A DNA stretch of 9,012 nt from Betaproteobacteria bacterium (GCA_026710225.1 JAPORI010000052.1:1-9012); one strand, 5' to 3'. Positions 1 through 7,550 are shown, counted from the first letter of the stretch. Notes: generated by a model not told the origin, from the letters alone. Translations and numbers: made by a program.

Positions 1-546
1 GTTGCCGAGGGCTGGCGTTCGCGGGCGGCTCTCAAACTCATTGACATTGACAGCAAGGTGCGCCTGCTGGCGCCGGGGCGGCTGGTGCTTGATCTGGGTG
101 CGGCCCCCGGCGGCTGGAGTCAGGTGGCAGCCCGGCGCAACTGCACGGTGGTGGCCGTCGATCTGCTTGCAATCGAGCCGCTCGGGTCAGTGCGCATCGA
201 ATGCGGGGACATCACCGAGCCGGCTGTGCATGAGCGGTTGGCAGAGCGGCTTGGCGGCTTGGCCGATCTGGTGCTGTGCGATGCCTCGCCCAATCTCAGC
301 GGAGTGCGGGACGCCGATCAGGCGGCCTGTCTGGCTCTGCATGAGGCGGCGGTTGGCTGCGCCGTGCAGTTGGCCGCTGCCGGCTCGAGCTTGTTGCTCA
401 AGACCTTTGCCGGCGATGCCCAGCAGGCGGTTGCCCGGACCGCCGGCCGCCACTATGCCGGCATCAGGTTTGTCAAACCGCAATCCAGCCGCCGGGCGAG
501 TTCGGAAATCTATCTGGTTGCCTCGAATCTGACCAAAAGCGGCTAA
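1..546 (+). CDS. rlmE: 23S rRNA (uridine 2552-2'-O)-methyltransferase RlmE/FtsJ, 5'-truncated by window edge
   Basis: RlmE uses S-adenosylmethionine to methylate the 2'-OH of U2552 in the A-loop of 23S rRNA, a late step in 50S assembly. The frame is open from base 1, giving 181 visible residues; E. coli RlmE has 209, so about 26 N-terminal residues and the start lie upstream. The visible part opens with the family's GWRSRAALKL block (usually GYRSRAAYKL). The SAM-binding loop DLGAAPGGWSQVA follows at about residues 31-43, then CDASPNLSG. The catalytic K-D-K-E tetrad is complete: Lys12, Asp94, Lys134 and Glu169 of the visible chain, matching K38/D124/K164/E199 of E. coli. An ATG at base 58 is internal, because starting there would lose the catalytic lysine. 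The gene lies upstream of ftsH as in E. coli, but a 126-bp gap with possible terminator and promoter separates them. Family assignment is firm. Confidence 0.95.
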   Translation, partial: VAEGWRSRAALKLIDIDSKVRLLAPGRLVLDLGAAPGGWSQVAARRNCTVVAVDLLAIEPLGSVRIECGDITEPAVHERLAERLGGLADLVLCDASPNLSGVRDADQAACLALHEAAVGCAVQLAAAGSSLLLKTFAGDAQQAVARTAGRHYAGIRFVKPQSSRRASSEIYLVASNLTKSG

Positions 547-559
547 AAAAGGCGCTGGT

Positions 560-582
560 GCACCCCGGGAGGGGCTGCTTTT
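560..582 (+). terminator. Possible weak intrinsic terminator after rlmE
   Basis: Fourteen bases after the rlmE stop, GCACCCC and GGGG(C)TGC can form a 7-bp stem with one bulged C and a GGGA loop (560-578), followed by only four T (579-582). A run of six A lies upstream at 545-550. The T-tract is short, so it may act as an attenuator or do nothing. This is a structural reading by eye with no folding energy computed. Confidence 0.35.
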
Positions 583-610
583 GAGCTGTTTTCCCCGCCG
601 TGGCCGGCTT

Positions 611-622
611 TGCTAATACAAT
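611..622 (+). promoter_or_regulatory. Candidate extended -10 promoter for ftsH
   Basis: TGCTAATACAAT at 611-622 can be read as an extended -10 (TG-n-TAATAC at 611-619) or as a plain -10 TACAAT at 617-622. It is the most A/T-rich spot in the gap before ftsH. No good -35 is visible at 16-18 bp; TTTTCC at 589-594 is 19 bp from TAATAC. It would give a 5' leader of roughly 45 nt, which contains a small inverted repeat (GGCCG-GAT-CGGCC, 635-647). This is inferred from consensus similarity only. Confidence 0.3.
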
Positions 623-672
623 AGAGGGCGAGAAGGCCGGATCGGCCGACTTCGACAGGCAACTATCCAATC

Positions 673-2574
673 GTGAAATCCCTTTTTGTCTGGGTGCTGG
701 CCTTTTCGGTCATCGCCCTGATTTTCAGCAATCTGCGTTCCCCGAACACTCAGTACGAGATGATTCCGTACTCGCAGTTCATGGCTGACGCCGAGAGCGG
801 CAGATTCGAGACGGTGCGGGTTGACGAGCGCAAACTCTACAGCCGCAGTCCGGACGGCCGCCAGTACATGACCGATGCGCCGGCTGACGTGTTCATGATC
901 TCCGACTTGCGCAAGGCCGGGGTGCAGATAGTTTCCGAGCCGATGGAGGAACGCTCGATACTCGGGGCGCTGCTGCTTTCCTGGGGGCCGATGCTGCTTT
1001 TGATCGGGGTGTGGATATTCTTCATGCGCCAGATGCAAGGCGGCGGCCGCGGCGGCGCGTTCTCGTTCGGCAAGAGCCGGGCGCGGGTAATAGACGAGAA
1101 GTCCAATACGGTCACCTTCAAGGATGTTGCCGGCTGCGACGAGGCCAAGGAGGAAGTGGCCGAAATAGTCGATTTCCTGCGCTCGCCGGCCAAGTTTCAA
1201 AAGCTCGGCGGCAAGATTCCGCGCGGAGTGCTGCTGGTGGGCAACCCCGGTACCGGCAAGACCCTGCTCGCCCGGGCGATAGCCGGCGAATCGCAGGTGC
1301 CGTTCTTCTCGATCTCCGGTTCCGACTTTGTCGAGATGTTCGTCGGGGTTGGCGCGGCGCGGGTGCGCGACATGTTCGAGCAGGCCAAGAAGAACGCGCC
1401 GTGCATAGTGTTCATCGACGAGATCGATGCGGTCGGCCGCCAGCGCGGCGCCGGCATGGGCGGCGGCAACGACGAGCGCGAGCAGACTCTCAACCAGATG
1501 CTCGTCGAGATGGACGGCTTTGACGAGAACCTGGGGGTGATAGTGATCGCGGCCACCAACCGGCCGGATGTGCTCGATCCGGCGCTGCTGCGACCGGGGC
1601 GCTTTGATCGGCAGGTGGTGGTGCCGCTGCCGGACATCCGCGGCCGCACCGAGATTCTCAAGGTGCACATGCGCAAGGTGCCGCTGGCCGATGAGGTCAA
1701 GACTTCGGTCATCGCCCGCGGCACGCCCGGCTTCTCCGGTGCCGATTTGTCGAATCTGGTCAATGAGGCGGCTCTGATGGCAGCCCGTTCCTCGCGCGAG
1801 AAGGTATCGATGATCGACTTCGAGCGGGCCAAGGAAAAGATCATCATGGGCGCCGAACGCAAGTCGATCGTGATGCCCGAGCACGAAAGGCGCAACACCG
1901 CCTATCACGAATCCGGACACGCAGTGGTCGCTCGCTTGCTTGAACACGCCGATCCGGTGCACAAGGTGACGATCATCCCGCGCGGCCGGGCGCTGGGGGT
2001 TACCATGCAGTTGCCGGTCGAGGACCGCTACAACATGAACCGGGATACGGTGCTGGACACGATCTGCATGCTGCTCGCCGGCCGGGCTGCCGAGGAAATC
2101 TTCATGAACCAGATGACTACCGGTGCCTCCAACGACTTCGAGCGGGCTACCGACACCGCCCGGCGGATGGTTACCCAGTGGGGGATGAGTGCTTCGCTCG
2201 GTGCCATGGTCTGTTCGGAATCCGATGAGGAGGTTTTTCTCGGCCGGGCGCTGGCTCAGCCTCGGCATGTGTCGGAAGCGACCATGCGTCAGGTTGACGA
2301 GGCGATCAAGGAGATCATCGACGAGCAGTATGGCAAGGCGGCCAGTCTGTTGCGCGAGAACCGGGACAAGGTTGAGGCGATGACCAAGGCGCTGCTTGAA
2401 TGGGAGACGATCAACGAGGAGCAGATCGACGACATTTTTGCCGGCCGGCCGCCGCGGCCGCCGGCGCATAATCCGGAGGATGGCGGTTCTTCGCCGGAGG
2501 CGAGTCAGGACAAGGATGGCCAGCAGCCGGCGGCAGCCGCCCCGGAAAGCGGCAGCGCGGCCGGGGTTGCCTAG
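673..2574 (+). CDS. ftsH: ATP-dependent zinc metalloprotease FtsH
   Basis: FtsH is a hexameric inner-membrane AAA+ protease that extracts and degrades membrane proteins and some soluble regulators; in E. coli it turns over LpxC and sigma-32. All parts are present in 633 residues. TM1 is about 4-19, the periplasmic domain about 20-96, and TM2 about 97-117. Walker A is GNPGTGKT (190-197), the pore loop FVG lies at 223-225, and Walker B is IVFIDE (245-250). The second region of homology ATNRPDVLDPALLRPGRFDR has arginine fingers R307 and R310. The zinc site is HESGH (412-416) with a third ligand at Asp488. The tail from 590 is rich in Pro/Ala/Gly and probably disordered. The start is GTG at 673, which places the hydrophobic N-terminus correctly; no strong ribosome-binding site precedes it. 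Position 191 is Asn where Pro is usual in Walker A. The stop lies 2 bp before the next gene. Confidence 0.97.
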   Translation: MKSLFVWVLAFSVIALIFSNLRSPNTQYEMIPYSQFMADAESGRFETVRVDERKLYSRSPDGRQYMTDAPADVFMISDLRKAGVQIVSEPMEERSILGALLLSWGPMLLLIGVWIFFMRQMQGGGRGGAFSFGKSRARVIDEKSNTVTFKDVAGCDEAKEEVAEIVDFLRSPAKFQKLGGKIPRGVLLVGNPGTGKTLLARAIAGESQVPFFSISGSDFVEMFVGVGAARVRDMFEQAKKNAPCIVFIDEIDAVGRQRGAGMGGGNDEREQTLNQMLVEMDGFDENLGVIVIAATNRPDVLDPALLRPGRFDRQVVVPLPDIRGRTEILKVHMRKVPLADEVKTSVIARGTPGFSGADLSNLVNEAALMAARSSREKVSMIDFERAKEKIIMGAERKSIVMPEHERRNTAYHESGHAVVARLLEHADPVHKVTIIPRGRALGVTMQLPVEDRYNMNRDTVLDTICMLLAGRAAEEIFMNQMTTGASNDFERATDTARRMVTQWGMSASLGAMVCSESDEEVFLGRALAQPRHVSEATMRQVDEAIKEIIDEQYGKAASLLRENRDKVEAMTKALLEWETINEEQIDDIFAGRPPRPPAHNPEDGGSSPEASQDKDGQQPAAAAPESGSAAGVA

Positions 2575-2576
2575 AA

Positions 2577-3128
2577 ATGGTGGCGCGTCTTGCAGCAATT
2601 GCCTGCATTCTGGCGGCGGCGGCGGCTGGCGCGCAGTTCTTTTCCTCTCAGGACACTTCGGTGGTCGGGGAAGTGCGCATGGCCGCTCGCGGAGGCGACT
2701 ATGCCCTGGCCTTTTCCCGCATCGATCGGATTGCCAATCCGGGGATCAAGAGTCATGCGCATGCGGTTCTGGCGGTTGAGTATGCTGATGAAGGCCAGGA
2801 TGATCTGGCCGTCGAGCAGTTTGCAGTCGCGATGCAGATTGCCGAAACCGGCAACATGTTGTCTTTGGATCGCGCCCGAGCCTACGCTTATCTGGCCATC
2901 GAAAAGGCCAAGGTAGCCGATTTTGCGCCCGAGGCATCTGATGCGCTGGCGGCCGGTTTGGCAGTAGCCGGGGAGATGGCTGGTGTCGAGCGAGACATTG
3001 CTCATGCCGATTTGGCCTTTGCCGCCTTTCGCTCTGGCGATGCGCAGCTTGCCCAGGATATTGCCGGCAAGATGAACTATCCTGATTTTCGCGAAAAGGT
3101 ACTTCAGCAGGTACAAGACACTCCCTGA
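2577..3128 (+). CDS. Exported helical-repeat (TPR-like) protein of unknown function in the folP position
   Basis: I do not recognise a named family. The 183-residue product has an Arg followed by a long Ala/Ile/Leu-rich stretch (residues 4-19) ending in AGAQ, a plausible Sec signal peptide cleaved near 19/20. A lipoprotein is less likely: Cys10 comes too early and lacks a lipobox. The rest is almost wholly helical and Ala-rich, with recurring degenerate units of the type R-x-G-D-x-x-x-A. The clearest two are at about 38-58 (RGGDYALAF...NPGIK) and 152-174 (RSGDAQLAQ...YPDFREK), with a looser one at 71-90. This suggests an alpha-solenoid, perhaps a periplasmic protein-protein adaptor. The ATG lies 2 bp after the ftsH stop, so translational coupling is likely. 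E. coli carries folP here; this protein has no pterin-binding motifs and is far too short to be FolP. A role with FtsH or the envelope is only a guess from position. Confidence 0.85.
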   Translation: MVARLAAIACILAAAAAGAQFFSSQDTSVVGEVRMAARGGDYALAFSRIDRIANPGIKSHAHAVLAVEYADEGQDDLAVEQFAVAMQIAETGNMLSLDRARAYAYLAIEKAKVADFAPEASDALAAGLAVAGEMAGVERDIAHADLAFAAFRSGDAQLAQDIAGKMNYPDFREKVLQQVQDTP

Positions 3129-3146
3129 TTCTCCGGACTGTGGACA

Positions 3147-4499
3147 ATGACGCCAGGCCGATCATGCGCATTCGGAACTGATGGGATTCGCGGCCGGGTA
3201 GGGCTGCCGCCGCTTACTCCGGAAATTCTGGTGCGGCTCGGATACGCGCTGGGCAAGGTGCTTGGCAGTCCGGATGCCGAGGTGATCATCGGCAAGGATA
3301 CCCGCCTCTCCGGCTACATGGTTGAATCATCGATAGAGGCAGGCTTGGCAGCTGCTGGCATCAATGTCGCCCTGACCGGTCCTCTGCCGACTTCGGCGGT
3401 GGCGCGACTGGCCGCCGAGGAGGGCGCCGCCGCCGGCATAGTGGTTTCGGCCTCGCACAATCCATATCAGGACAATGGCATCAAGGTTTTTGATGCCGCC
3501 GGAGCGAAGCTTTCCGACGATCAGGAGAAGCGGATCGAGCAGATCGTCGCACAGGGCGAGCCGCAGTGGGAGGCTGAGCCGGGCAAGGCGCGCCGTATCG
3601 ATGATGCCTGCGAAAGATATATCCGCTTTTGCGTGGCCAGCGAGCCGCAGGCGCAACTGGCCGACCTGAAAATAGTCGCCGACGCTGCCAACGGCTCTGC
3701 CTATCACTGTCTGCCGGAGGTGCTGCGTCGCTGCGGGGCCGAGGTTGTCGCCATCGGCAATGAGCCGGACGGCCGCAACATCAATGTCGATTGCGGGGTG
3801 CTGGCACCGGAAGCTGCCCGCCGGGCGGTTGCCGAACACGGCGCCGATTGTGCGGTGGTGGTCGATGGCGACGCTGATCGGCTGCTGTTGATCGATGCGG
3901 CCGGCCACTTGCTCGATGGCGACGCCTGCCTGTACCTGATGTGCCGCGCTCTGGCGGCTGCCGGCAACCCGCCGCCGGGCGTGGTTGGCACCCTGATGAG
4001 CAATGGCGCCTTAGCCGGCGCCCTGGCCGGGATGGGGATTGATTTTGCGCGTTCGGCAGTCGGTGATCGCAATGTTGCGGCACTGCTGCGCGCCAAGGGT
4101 TGGCCGCTCGGCGGGGAGCCGTCCGGGCACCTGCTGCTGCCGCAGCGGCACCCTACCGGCGACGGAATTCTCGCCGCCCTGGCGGTGCTGGCGTCCGTGG
4201 TGCAACTGGGGGAAACCCTTGCCGAAGCGGTTAGTTCCTACCAGCCTCTGCCGCAAGCTGTTGTGTCGGTTGCCGCAGCCGATCCAGCGGCAGCGGCGGA
4301 CGATCTTGCCTCGGCGGCGGCAACAGCCGAGGCCGAAGCGCAGGTGGCGCGGGTGCTGGTCAGGCCCTCGGGAACCGAGCCGGTAGTGCGGATCCTGGTC
4401 GAGGCTGAAACTGCCGCGGCAGCCCGGCAGGCGGCCGAGCAGTTGGCGGCCAAGATAGAATCTAGAAATTGTCTGTCCGCCGCCGGCGGAACTGCCTAG
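3147..4499 (+). CDS. glmM: Phosphoglucosamine mutase GlmM
   Basis: GlmM interconverts glucosamine-6-phosphate and glucosamine-1-phosphate in the cytoplasm, feeding UDP-GlcNAc synthesis for peptidoglycan and lipopolysaccharide. At 450 residues it has the usual length for the alpha-D-phosphohexomutase superfamily. Its signature blocks are in order: FGTDGIRG (9-16); the phosphoserine loop SASHNP (101-106) with catalytic Ser103; the Mg2+ loop DGDADR (240-245); the sugar-recognition loop GEPSGH (323-328); and the C-terminal phosphate-binding loop RPSGTEP (406-412). GEPSGH and the overall layout fit GlmM better than ManB or Pgm. The ATG at 3147 gives a short N-terminus before FGTDG, as is typical; the ribosome-binding site is weak. 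The gene follows the unknown protein by 18 bp and precedes the cyclase by 9 bp. The last 70 residues are Ala-rich, and the 3' end holds a short stem-loop. Confidence 0.96.
   Translation: MTPGRSCAFGTDGIRGRVGLPPLTPEILVRLGYALGKVLGSPDAEVIIGKDTRLSGYMVESSIEAGLAAAGINVALTGPLPTSAVARLAAEEGAAAGIVVSASHNPYQDNGIKVFDAAGAKLSDDQEKRIEQIVAQGEPQWEAEPGKARRIDDACERYIRFCVASEPQAQLADLKIVADAANGSAYHCLPEVLRRCGAEVVAIGNEPDGRNINVDCGVLAPEAARRAVAEHGADCAVVVDGDADRLLLIDAAGHLLDGDACLYLMCRALAAAGNPPPGVVGTLMSNGALAGALAGMGIDFARSAVGDRNVAALLRAKGWPLGGEPSGHLLLPQRHPTGDGILAALAVLASVVQLGETLAEAVSSYQPLPQAVVSVAAADPAAAADDLASAAATAEAEAQVARVLVRPSGTEPVVRILVEAETAAAARQAAEQLAAKIESRNCLSAAGGTA
4476..4490. repeat. Short stem-loop at the 3' end of glmM
   Basis: TCCGCC-GCC-GGCGGA is a perfect 6-bp inverted repeat with a 3-base loop, inside the last codons of glmM. 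No T-tract follows, so it is not a standard terminator. It shares the 11-base core CGCCGCCGGCG with the stem-loop at 7548-7566. It may slow RNA decay or be a chance product of Ala/Gly-rich coding sequence. Confidence 0.4.
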
Positions 4500-4508
4500 A
4501 TAGAGACG

Positions 4509-6767
4509 ATGAAGAGGGTTCTGGTAAATCTGTTAATAGCAACCGCCTTGGTGCTGCCGATGCTCACCTATCAGGGCGCGCCGCTGCCGTTCTCCTTTCC
4601 GCTGATTGACGAGATTGAGGATGCCGCCTACAACTGGCGCCAGCAGTTGGCGGTCGAATATTCCGCCGAACCCAGTGATGAGATTGCGATCATCAACATA
4701 GATGCGGATGCGATCAGTCAATACGGCACCTTGCCGTGGCACAACGACGTGATTGCCGATCTGGTCACCAACCTGCGCGACGTGCACGAGACCAAGATGA
4801 TCCTGTTGCTGTATCCGCTGCGCAACGACGGCAGCCGGGAGCCGGATCGAATCTTCAAGGATCTGATCAGTTCCTTTAGCAATTTCGATACCCTGATCAT
4901 CGACTCGATCAGGCAGATGCAAAGCACCTATGATCCGGATGCCCGGCTGCGGCGGGGGCTGGACGGTCGCTTCGTGCTGTTTCCCTATGAACTTGACTTC
5001 AGCGACCGCAAGGTCAGCGCTCTGCCGGATCCGGTCAGTCTGGGCGGTGGAGACCGCCGGCAGCAGCGCAGCATCCGCTCGAGCATTCCCCGGCTTACCG
5101 GTTTTACCGGCTATTCGGTGGGCAAGGCTGCCTATTCCAACTACGCCCTTGCTACCGGCTTTGTTGCCGACATCGTTGAGAAGGATGCAACCACCAGGCG
5201 CTTTCAGTTTTTGGCCCGCTACGCCGGCCAGCCCTATCCGTCGGTTGCGTTGCAGGCGCTGCGCTTTCTCGACAGCCAGCTGGTGATGGATGATTTGCAA
5301 ATTAAAACGGTGGGCGGACTGCTGGGGCCTGATGCAATCGACAAAATAAGGGTTGGCAAATACCAGATACCGGTGTCGTCCGACGGCAGCATGCTCGTTG
5401 ATTTCAGCAAGGTGGGATCGGTGGACGCATTTGACAGGTATTCGGCCCTGGAAATTCTTTCCGACGAAACTGCTCCCAAACCGGGCTTGCGCGACAAGAT
5501 AGTGTTGGTCGGAGCCTCGGCCAGCGACGCCAACGATCTGGTGCTGACCCCGCTTGGACATCGGATGCCTCGGGTGCAGTTCTACGCCGCGGCAATGGCC
5601 AATGTTCTGGAAGGCGACGGCTTGCAGGTGCCCAACAATGCCTGGCTGTTCGAGTCCGCGGCGCTGATCATTTTCGGCCTGTTTCTGAGTCTGATCCTGC
5701 CCAAGCTGTCGCCGATCCTGTCGTTGCTGATGACGATCGCTATCGTCGCGGCGATCTACTACCTGAACTTCGAGATTGCCTGGAAGGGCAACGGCGAAGT
5801 GTATCGTCTGGCGCCCTTCATCATCCTGCTGGTGCTGATGTTCTTTTTGAGCATCCTGTCCGGCTTCCTGATCGAATGGTACTCGAAGCGGCATGTCCAG
5901 AATGTGCTTGGCCAATACCTGCCGCCGTCGCTGGCCAAGCAACTCGGCGAGAGCAAGAAGGGCTTTTCCATGGAAGGTGAAATTCGGGAGATGAGCATCC
6001 TGTTTTCCGATGTGCGCGGCTTCACCAGCATTTCCGAGAAGTTCACCGCCCAGGACCTGACCAAGTTCATGAACCAGATGCTTACCGTGCTGTCCAAGGT
6101 TATCCACGACAACCGGGGGACGATCGACAAGTACATCGGGGATGCGGTAATGGCGTTCTGGAACGCGCCCTTGGACGACAGCAGGCACTCGATCCATGCG
6201 GTGCAGGCGGCGCTCGGGATGCAGTTTGCGATGGAGAAGTTGTCTGAAAGCCTGGTTTCTCGCGGCCTGCCGGAACTGAAGATGGGCATCGGAGTCAATT
6301 CCGGTGAGACCTGTGTAGGAAACATGGGTTCGGCGATCAGACTCGCCTACACCGTTATGGGCGACCCGGTAAATCTGGCCTCACGGCTGGAGGGAATCAC
6401 CAAGCAGTACGAAGTGCCGATAATCGTCGGCGAGAAAACCTACGAGCTTTCCAAAGATGAGATCATCTACCGGCCAGTGGACAAGGTGCGGGTCAAGGGC
6501 AAGCAGAATGCGGTTACCATCTACGAGCCGCTGGGCGAGTACGAGTACGCATCTGGTGCGGCCAAGGAGAAGCAGGAGATTTCATTCAAGATATGGGAGG
6601 CCTATTCGCAAAGGCGCTTTGTCGAACTGCACACCCTGCTTGAAGAGGCGCTGACCAAGTTCCCGTCCGACGGTCTGTTCATGACCTATCGGGCGCGGGC
6701 ACAACGGCTGATTGAGGCGCCGCCCGGCGACGACTGGGAGCCGATTACCAATTTTGACACCAAGTAG
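4509..6767 (+). CDS. CHASE2-domain transmembrane class III adenylate cyclase
   Basis: It is predicted to make cAMP from ATP in response to a signal sensed outside the cytoplasm. The 752 residues show TM1 (about 3-20), a periplasmic CHASE2 sensor (about 27-375), and three membrane helices near 379-397, 400-419 and 434-455. The class III cyclase domain spans about 491-675. The catalytic residues are complete: metal-binding Asp501 (FSDVRGFTS) and Asp545 (KYIGDAVMAF), adenine-selecting Lys541 and Thr615 (YTVMGDPVN), and transition-state Asn622 and Arg626 (VNLASRLEG). The Lys/Thr pair, as in cyanobacterial CyaC, argues for ATP rather than GTP as substrate. A C-terminal helical tail (about 690-752) ending in PPGDDWEPI resembles the extension seen in many CHASE2 cyclases. 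The ligand is unknown. The gene starts 9 bp after glmM and ends 12 bp before a cyclic-nucleotide phosphodiesterase, which supports a cAMP role. Confidence 0.93.
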   Translation: MKRVLVNLLIATALVLPMLTYQGAPLPFSFPLIDEIEDAAYNWRQQLAVEYSAEPSDEIAIINIDADAISQYGTLPWHNDVIADLVTNLRDVHETKMILLLYPLRNDGSREPDRIFKDLISSFSNFDTLIIDSIRQMQSTYDPDARLRRGLDGRFVLFPYELDFSDRKVSALPDPVSLGGGDRRQQRSIRSSIPRLTGFTGYSVGKAAYSNYALATGFVADIVEKDATTRRFQFLARYAGQPYPSVALQALRFLDSQLVMDDLQIKTVGGLLGPDAIDKIRVGKYQIPVSSDGSMLVDFSKVGSVDAFDRYSALEILSDETAPKPGLRDKIVLVGASASDANDLVLTPLGHRMPRVQFYAAAMANVLEGDGLQVPNNAWLFESAALIIFGLFLSLILPKLSPILSLLMTIAIVAAIYYLNFEIAWKGNGEVYRLAPFIILLVLMFFLSILSGFLIEWYSKRHVQNVLGQYLPPSLAKQLGESKKGFSMEGEIREMSILFSDVRGFTSISEKFTAQDLTKFMNQMLTVLSKVIHDNRGTIDKYIGDAVMAFWNAPLDDSRHSIHAVQAALGMQFAMEKLSESLVSRGLPELKMGIGVNSGETCVGNMGSAIRLAYTVMGDPVNLASRLEGITKQYEVPIIVGEKTYELSKDEIIYRPVDKVRVKGKQNAVTIYEPLGEYEYASGAAKEKQEISFKIWEAYSQRRFVELHTLLEEALTKFPSDGLFMTYRARAQRLIEAPPGDDWEPITNFDTK

Positions 6768-6771
6768 AGGG
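6767..6771 (+). promoter_or_regulatory. Shine-Dalgarno site of the phosphodiesterase gene
   Basis: GAGGG overlaps the last base of the cyclase stop codon and lies 8 nt before the ATG at 6780. It is the clearest ribosome-binding site in the window and fixes that start. It suggests the phosphodiesterase is translated efficiently in its own right from a message shared with the cyclase. Confidence 0.6.
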
Positions 6772-6779
6772 AAGAGTTC

Positions 6780-7550
6780 ATGAAGGTGGAAGTTCTCGGT
6801 TGCAGCGGTGGGTTGTGCAAGGGGCACGACACTACCTGTCTGCGCATCAATGATTCGATCCTGCTCGATGCCGGCACCGGTGCTGGCAATCTCGCTATCC
6901 CGGAAGCAGTGAAGATCAGGGATATTCTCATTTCCCATTCACATCTGGATCACGTCTCGTCGATCTGCTTTCTTTCCGATCAGGACATCGAGACCAGATC
7001 GCAGCCGACCCGAATCTACTGTCTGCCGGAGACTTCCAATGCGCTGACCAGCGATCTGGTCAACGGCCAGTTGTGGCCGGAGATCGAAAAAGTGGTCATC
7101 AACGGCGTCAACATGGTCGAGTTCGTCCCGGTCAAGCCGTTTGAGCGCATCGTGATCGGTGATTGCGAATTCACCCCGCTGCCGGTTGAGCACGCGGTGC
7201 CAACCGTCGGCTACTGCCTGCACGGCGAGGAGGCGGACATGGTATTCATCTCCGACATGATCAGCGCCCCTCAGGAGGTCTACGACTGGATTCTTTCCCG
7301 CAAGCGGGTCAAATACTTCATCACCGAAGCAGCCTTTCCCAACCGGCTGGTCAAAATCGCCCATATTTCCAAGCACATGACGCCGGAGATGATGATTGAA
7401 TCGTGCCGGCCGCTTGTTGATCTGCCCGGCATCGAGTTCTATGCCACCCACATCAAGCCGATATATGTCAAGGAGGTGGTTGACGAACTTGCCGAGTCAG
7501 CAGACCTGCCGGTGAAGATTCTCAAGCAGGGCGACTGCTTCGAAATCTAG
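6780..7550 (+). CDS. Class II-type 3',5'-cyclic-nucleotide phosphodiesterase (metallo-beta-lactamase fold)
   Basis: It is predicted to hydrolyse cAMP to AMP in the cytoplasm; no signal peptide is visible. The 256 residues begin with the first beta strand and glycine turn MKVEVLGCSGG, then LLDAGTG. The metal motif is HSHLDH (53-58) followed by VSSICFLSD, close to the H-x-H-L-D-H signature of class II phosphodiesterases. The other expected binuclear metal ligands are present: His138 (VEHAVPTVGY), Asp159 (FISDM) and His224 (ATHIKP). Glu183 (ITEAAF) and His198 (SKHM) are also in places conserved in this family. The overall pattern matches the roughly 255-residue proteobacterial proteins annotated as cyclic-nucleotide phosphodiesterase. 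Placement directly after an adenylate cyclase strengthens cAMP as substrate, but a general metallo-hydrolase cannot be excluded. Its stop codon overlaps that of the converging LUD gene. Confidence 0.87.
   Translation: MKVEVLGCSGGLCKGHDTTCLRINDSILLDAGTGAGNLAIPEAVKIRDILISHSHLDHVSSICFLSDQDIETRSQPTRIYCLPETSNALTSDLVNGQLWPEIEKVVINGVNMVEFVPVKPFERIVIGDCEFTPLPVEHAVPTVGYCLHGEEADMVFISDMISAPQEVYDWILSRKRVKYFITEAAFPNRLVKIAHISKHMTPEMMIESCRPLVDLPGIEFYATHIKPIYVKEVVDELAESADLPVKILKQGDCFEI

Noticed and set aside
58..60. ATG-like or GTG start of rlmE at base 58
   Set aside because: The codon there reads GTG in the genomic frame and the frame continues to base 1 with the conserved GWRSRAALKL block, including the catalytic Lys; the true start is upstream of the window.
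613..2598. A 661-codon open frame on the minus strand opposite ftsH
   Set aside because: The sense strand encodes a complete, motif-rich FtsH. The antisense product is rich in His/Arg/Gly with no recognisable domain, as expected for the mirror frame of GC-rich coding DNA.
2577..3128. The gene after ftsH as a diverged or truncated folP
   Set aside because: It is too short, has a signal peptide, and shows no pterin- or pABA-binding motifs of dihydropteroate synthase.
4456..4461. TAGAAT near the glmM end as a -10 box for the cyclase
   Set aside because: No -35-like hexamer lies at 16-18 bp upstream, and the region is coding; the 9-bp gap favours co-transcription with glmM.
4533..6197. A 554-codon open frame on the minus strand opposite the adenylate cyclase
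   Set aside because: It is a shadow of the CHASE2 cyclase: composition is biased to Gln/Arg/His and no domain is seen.
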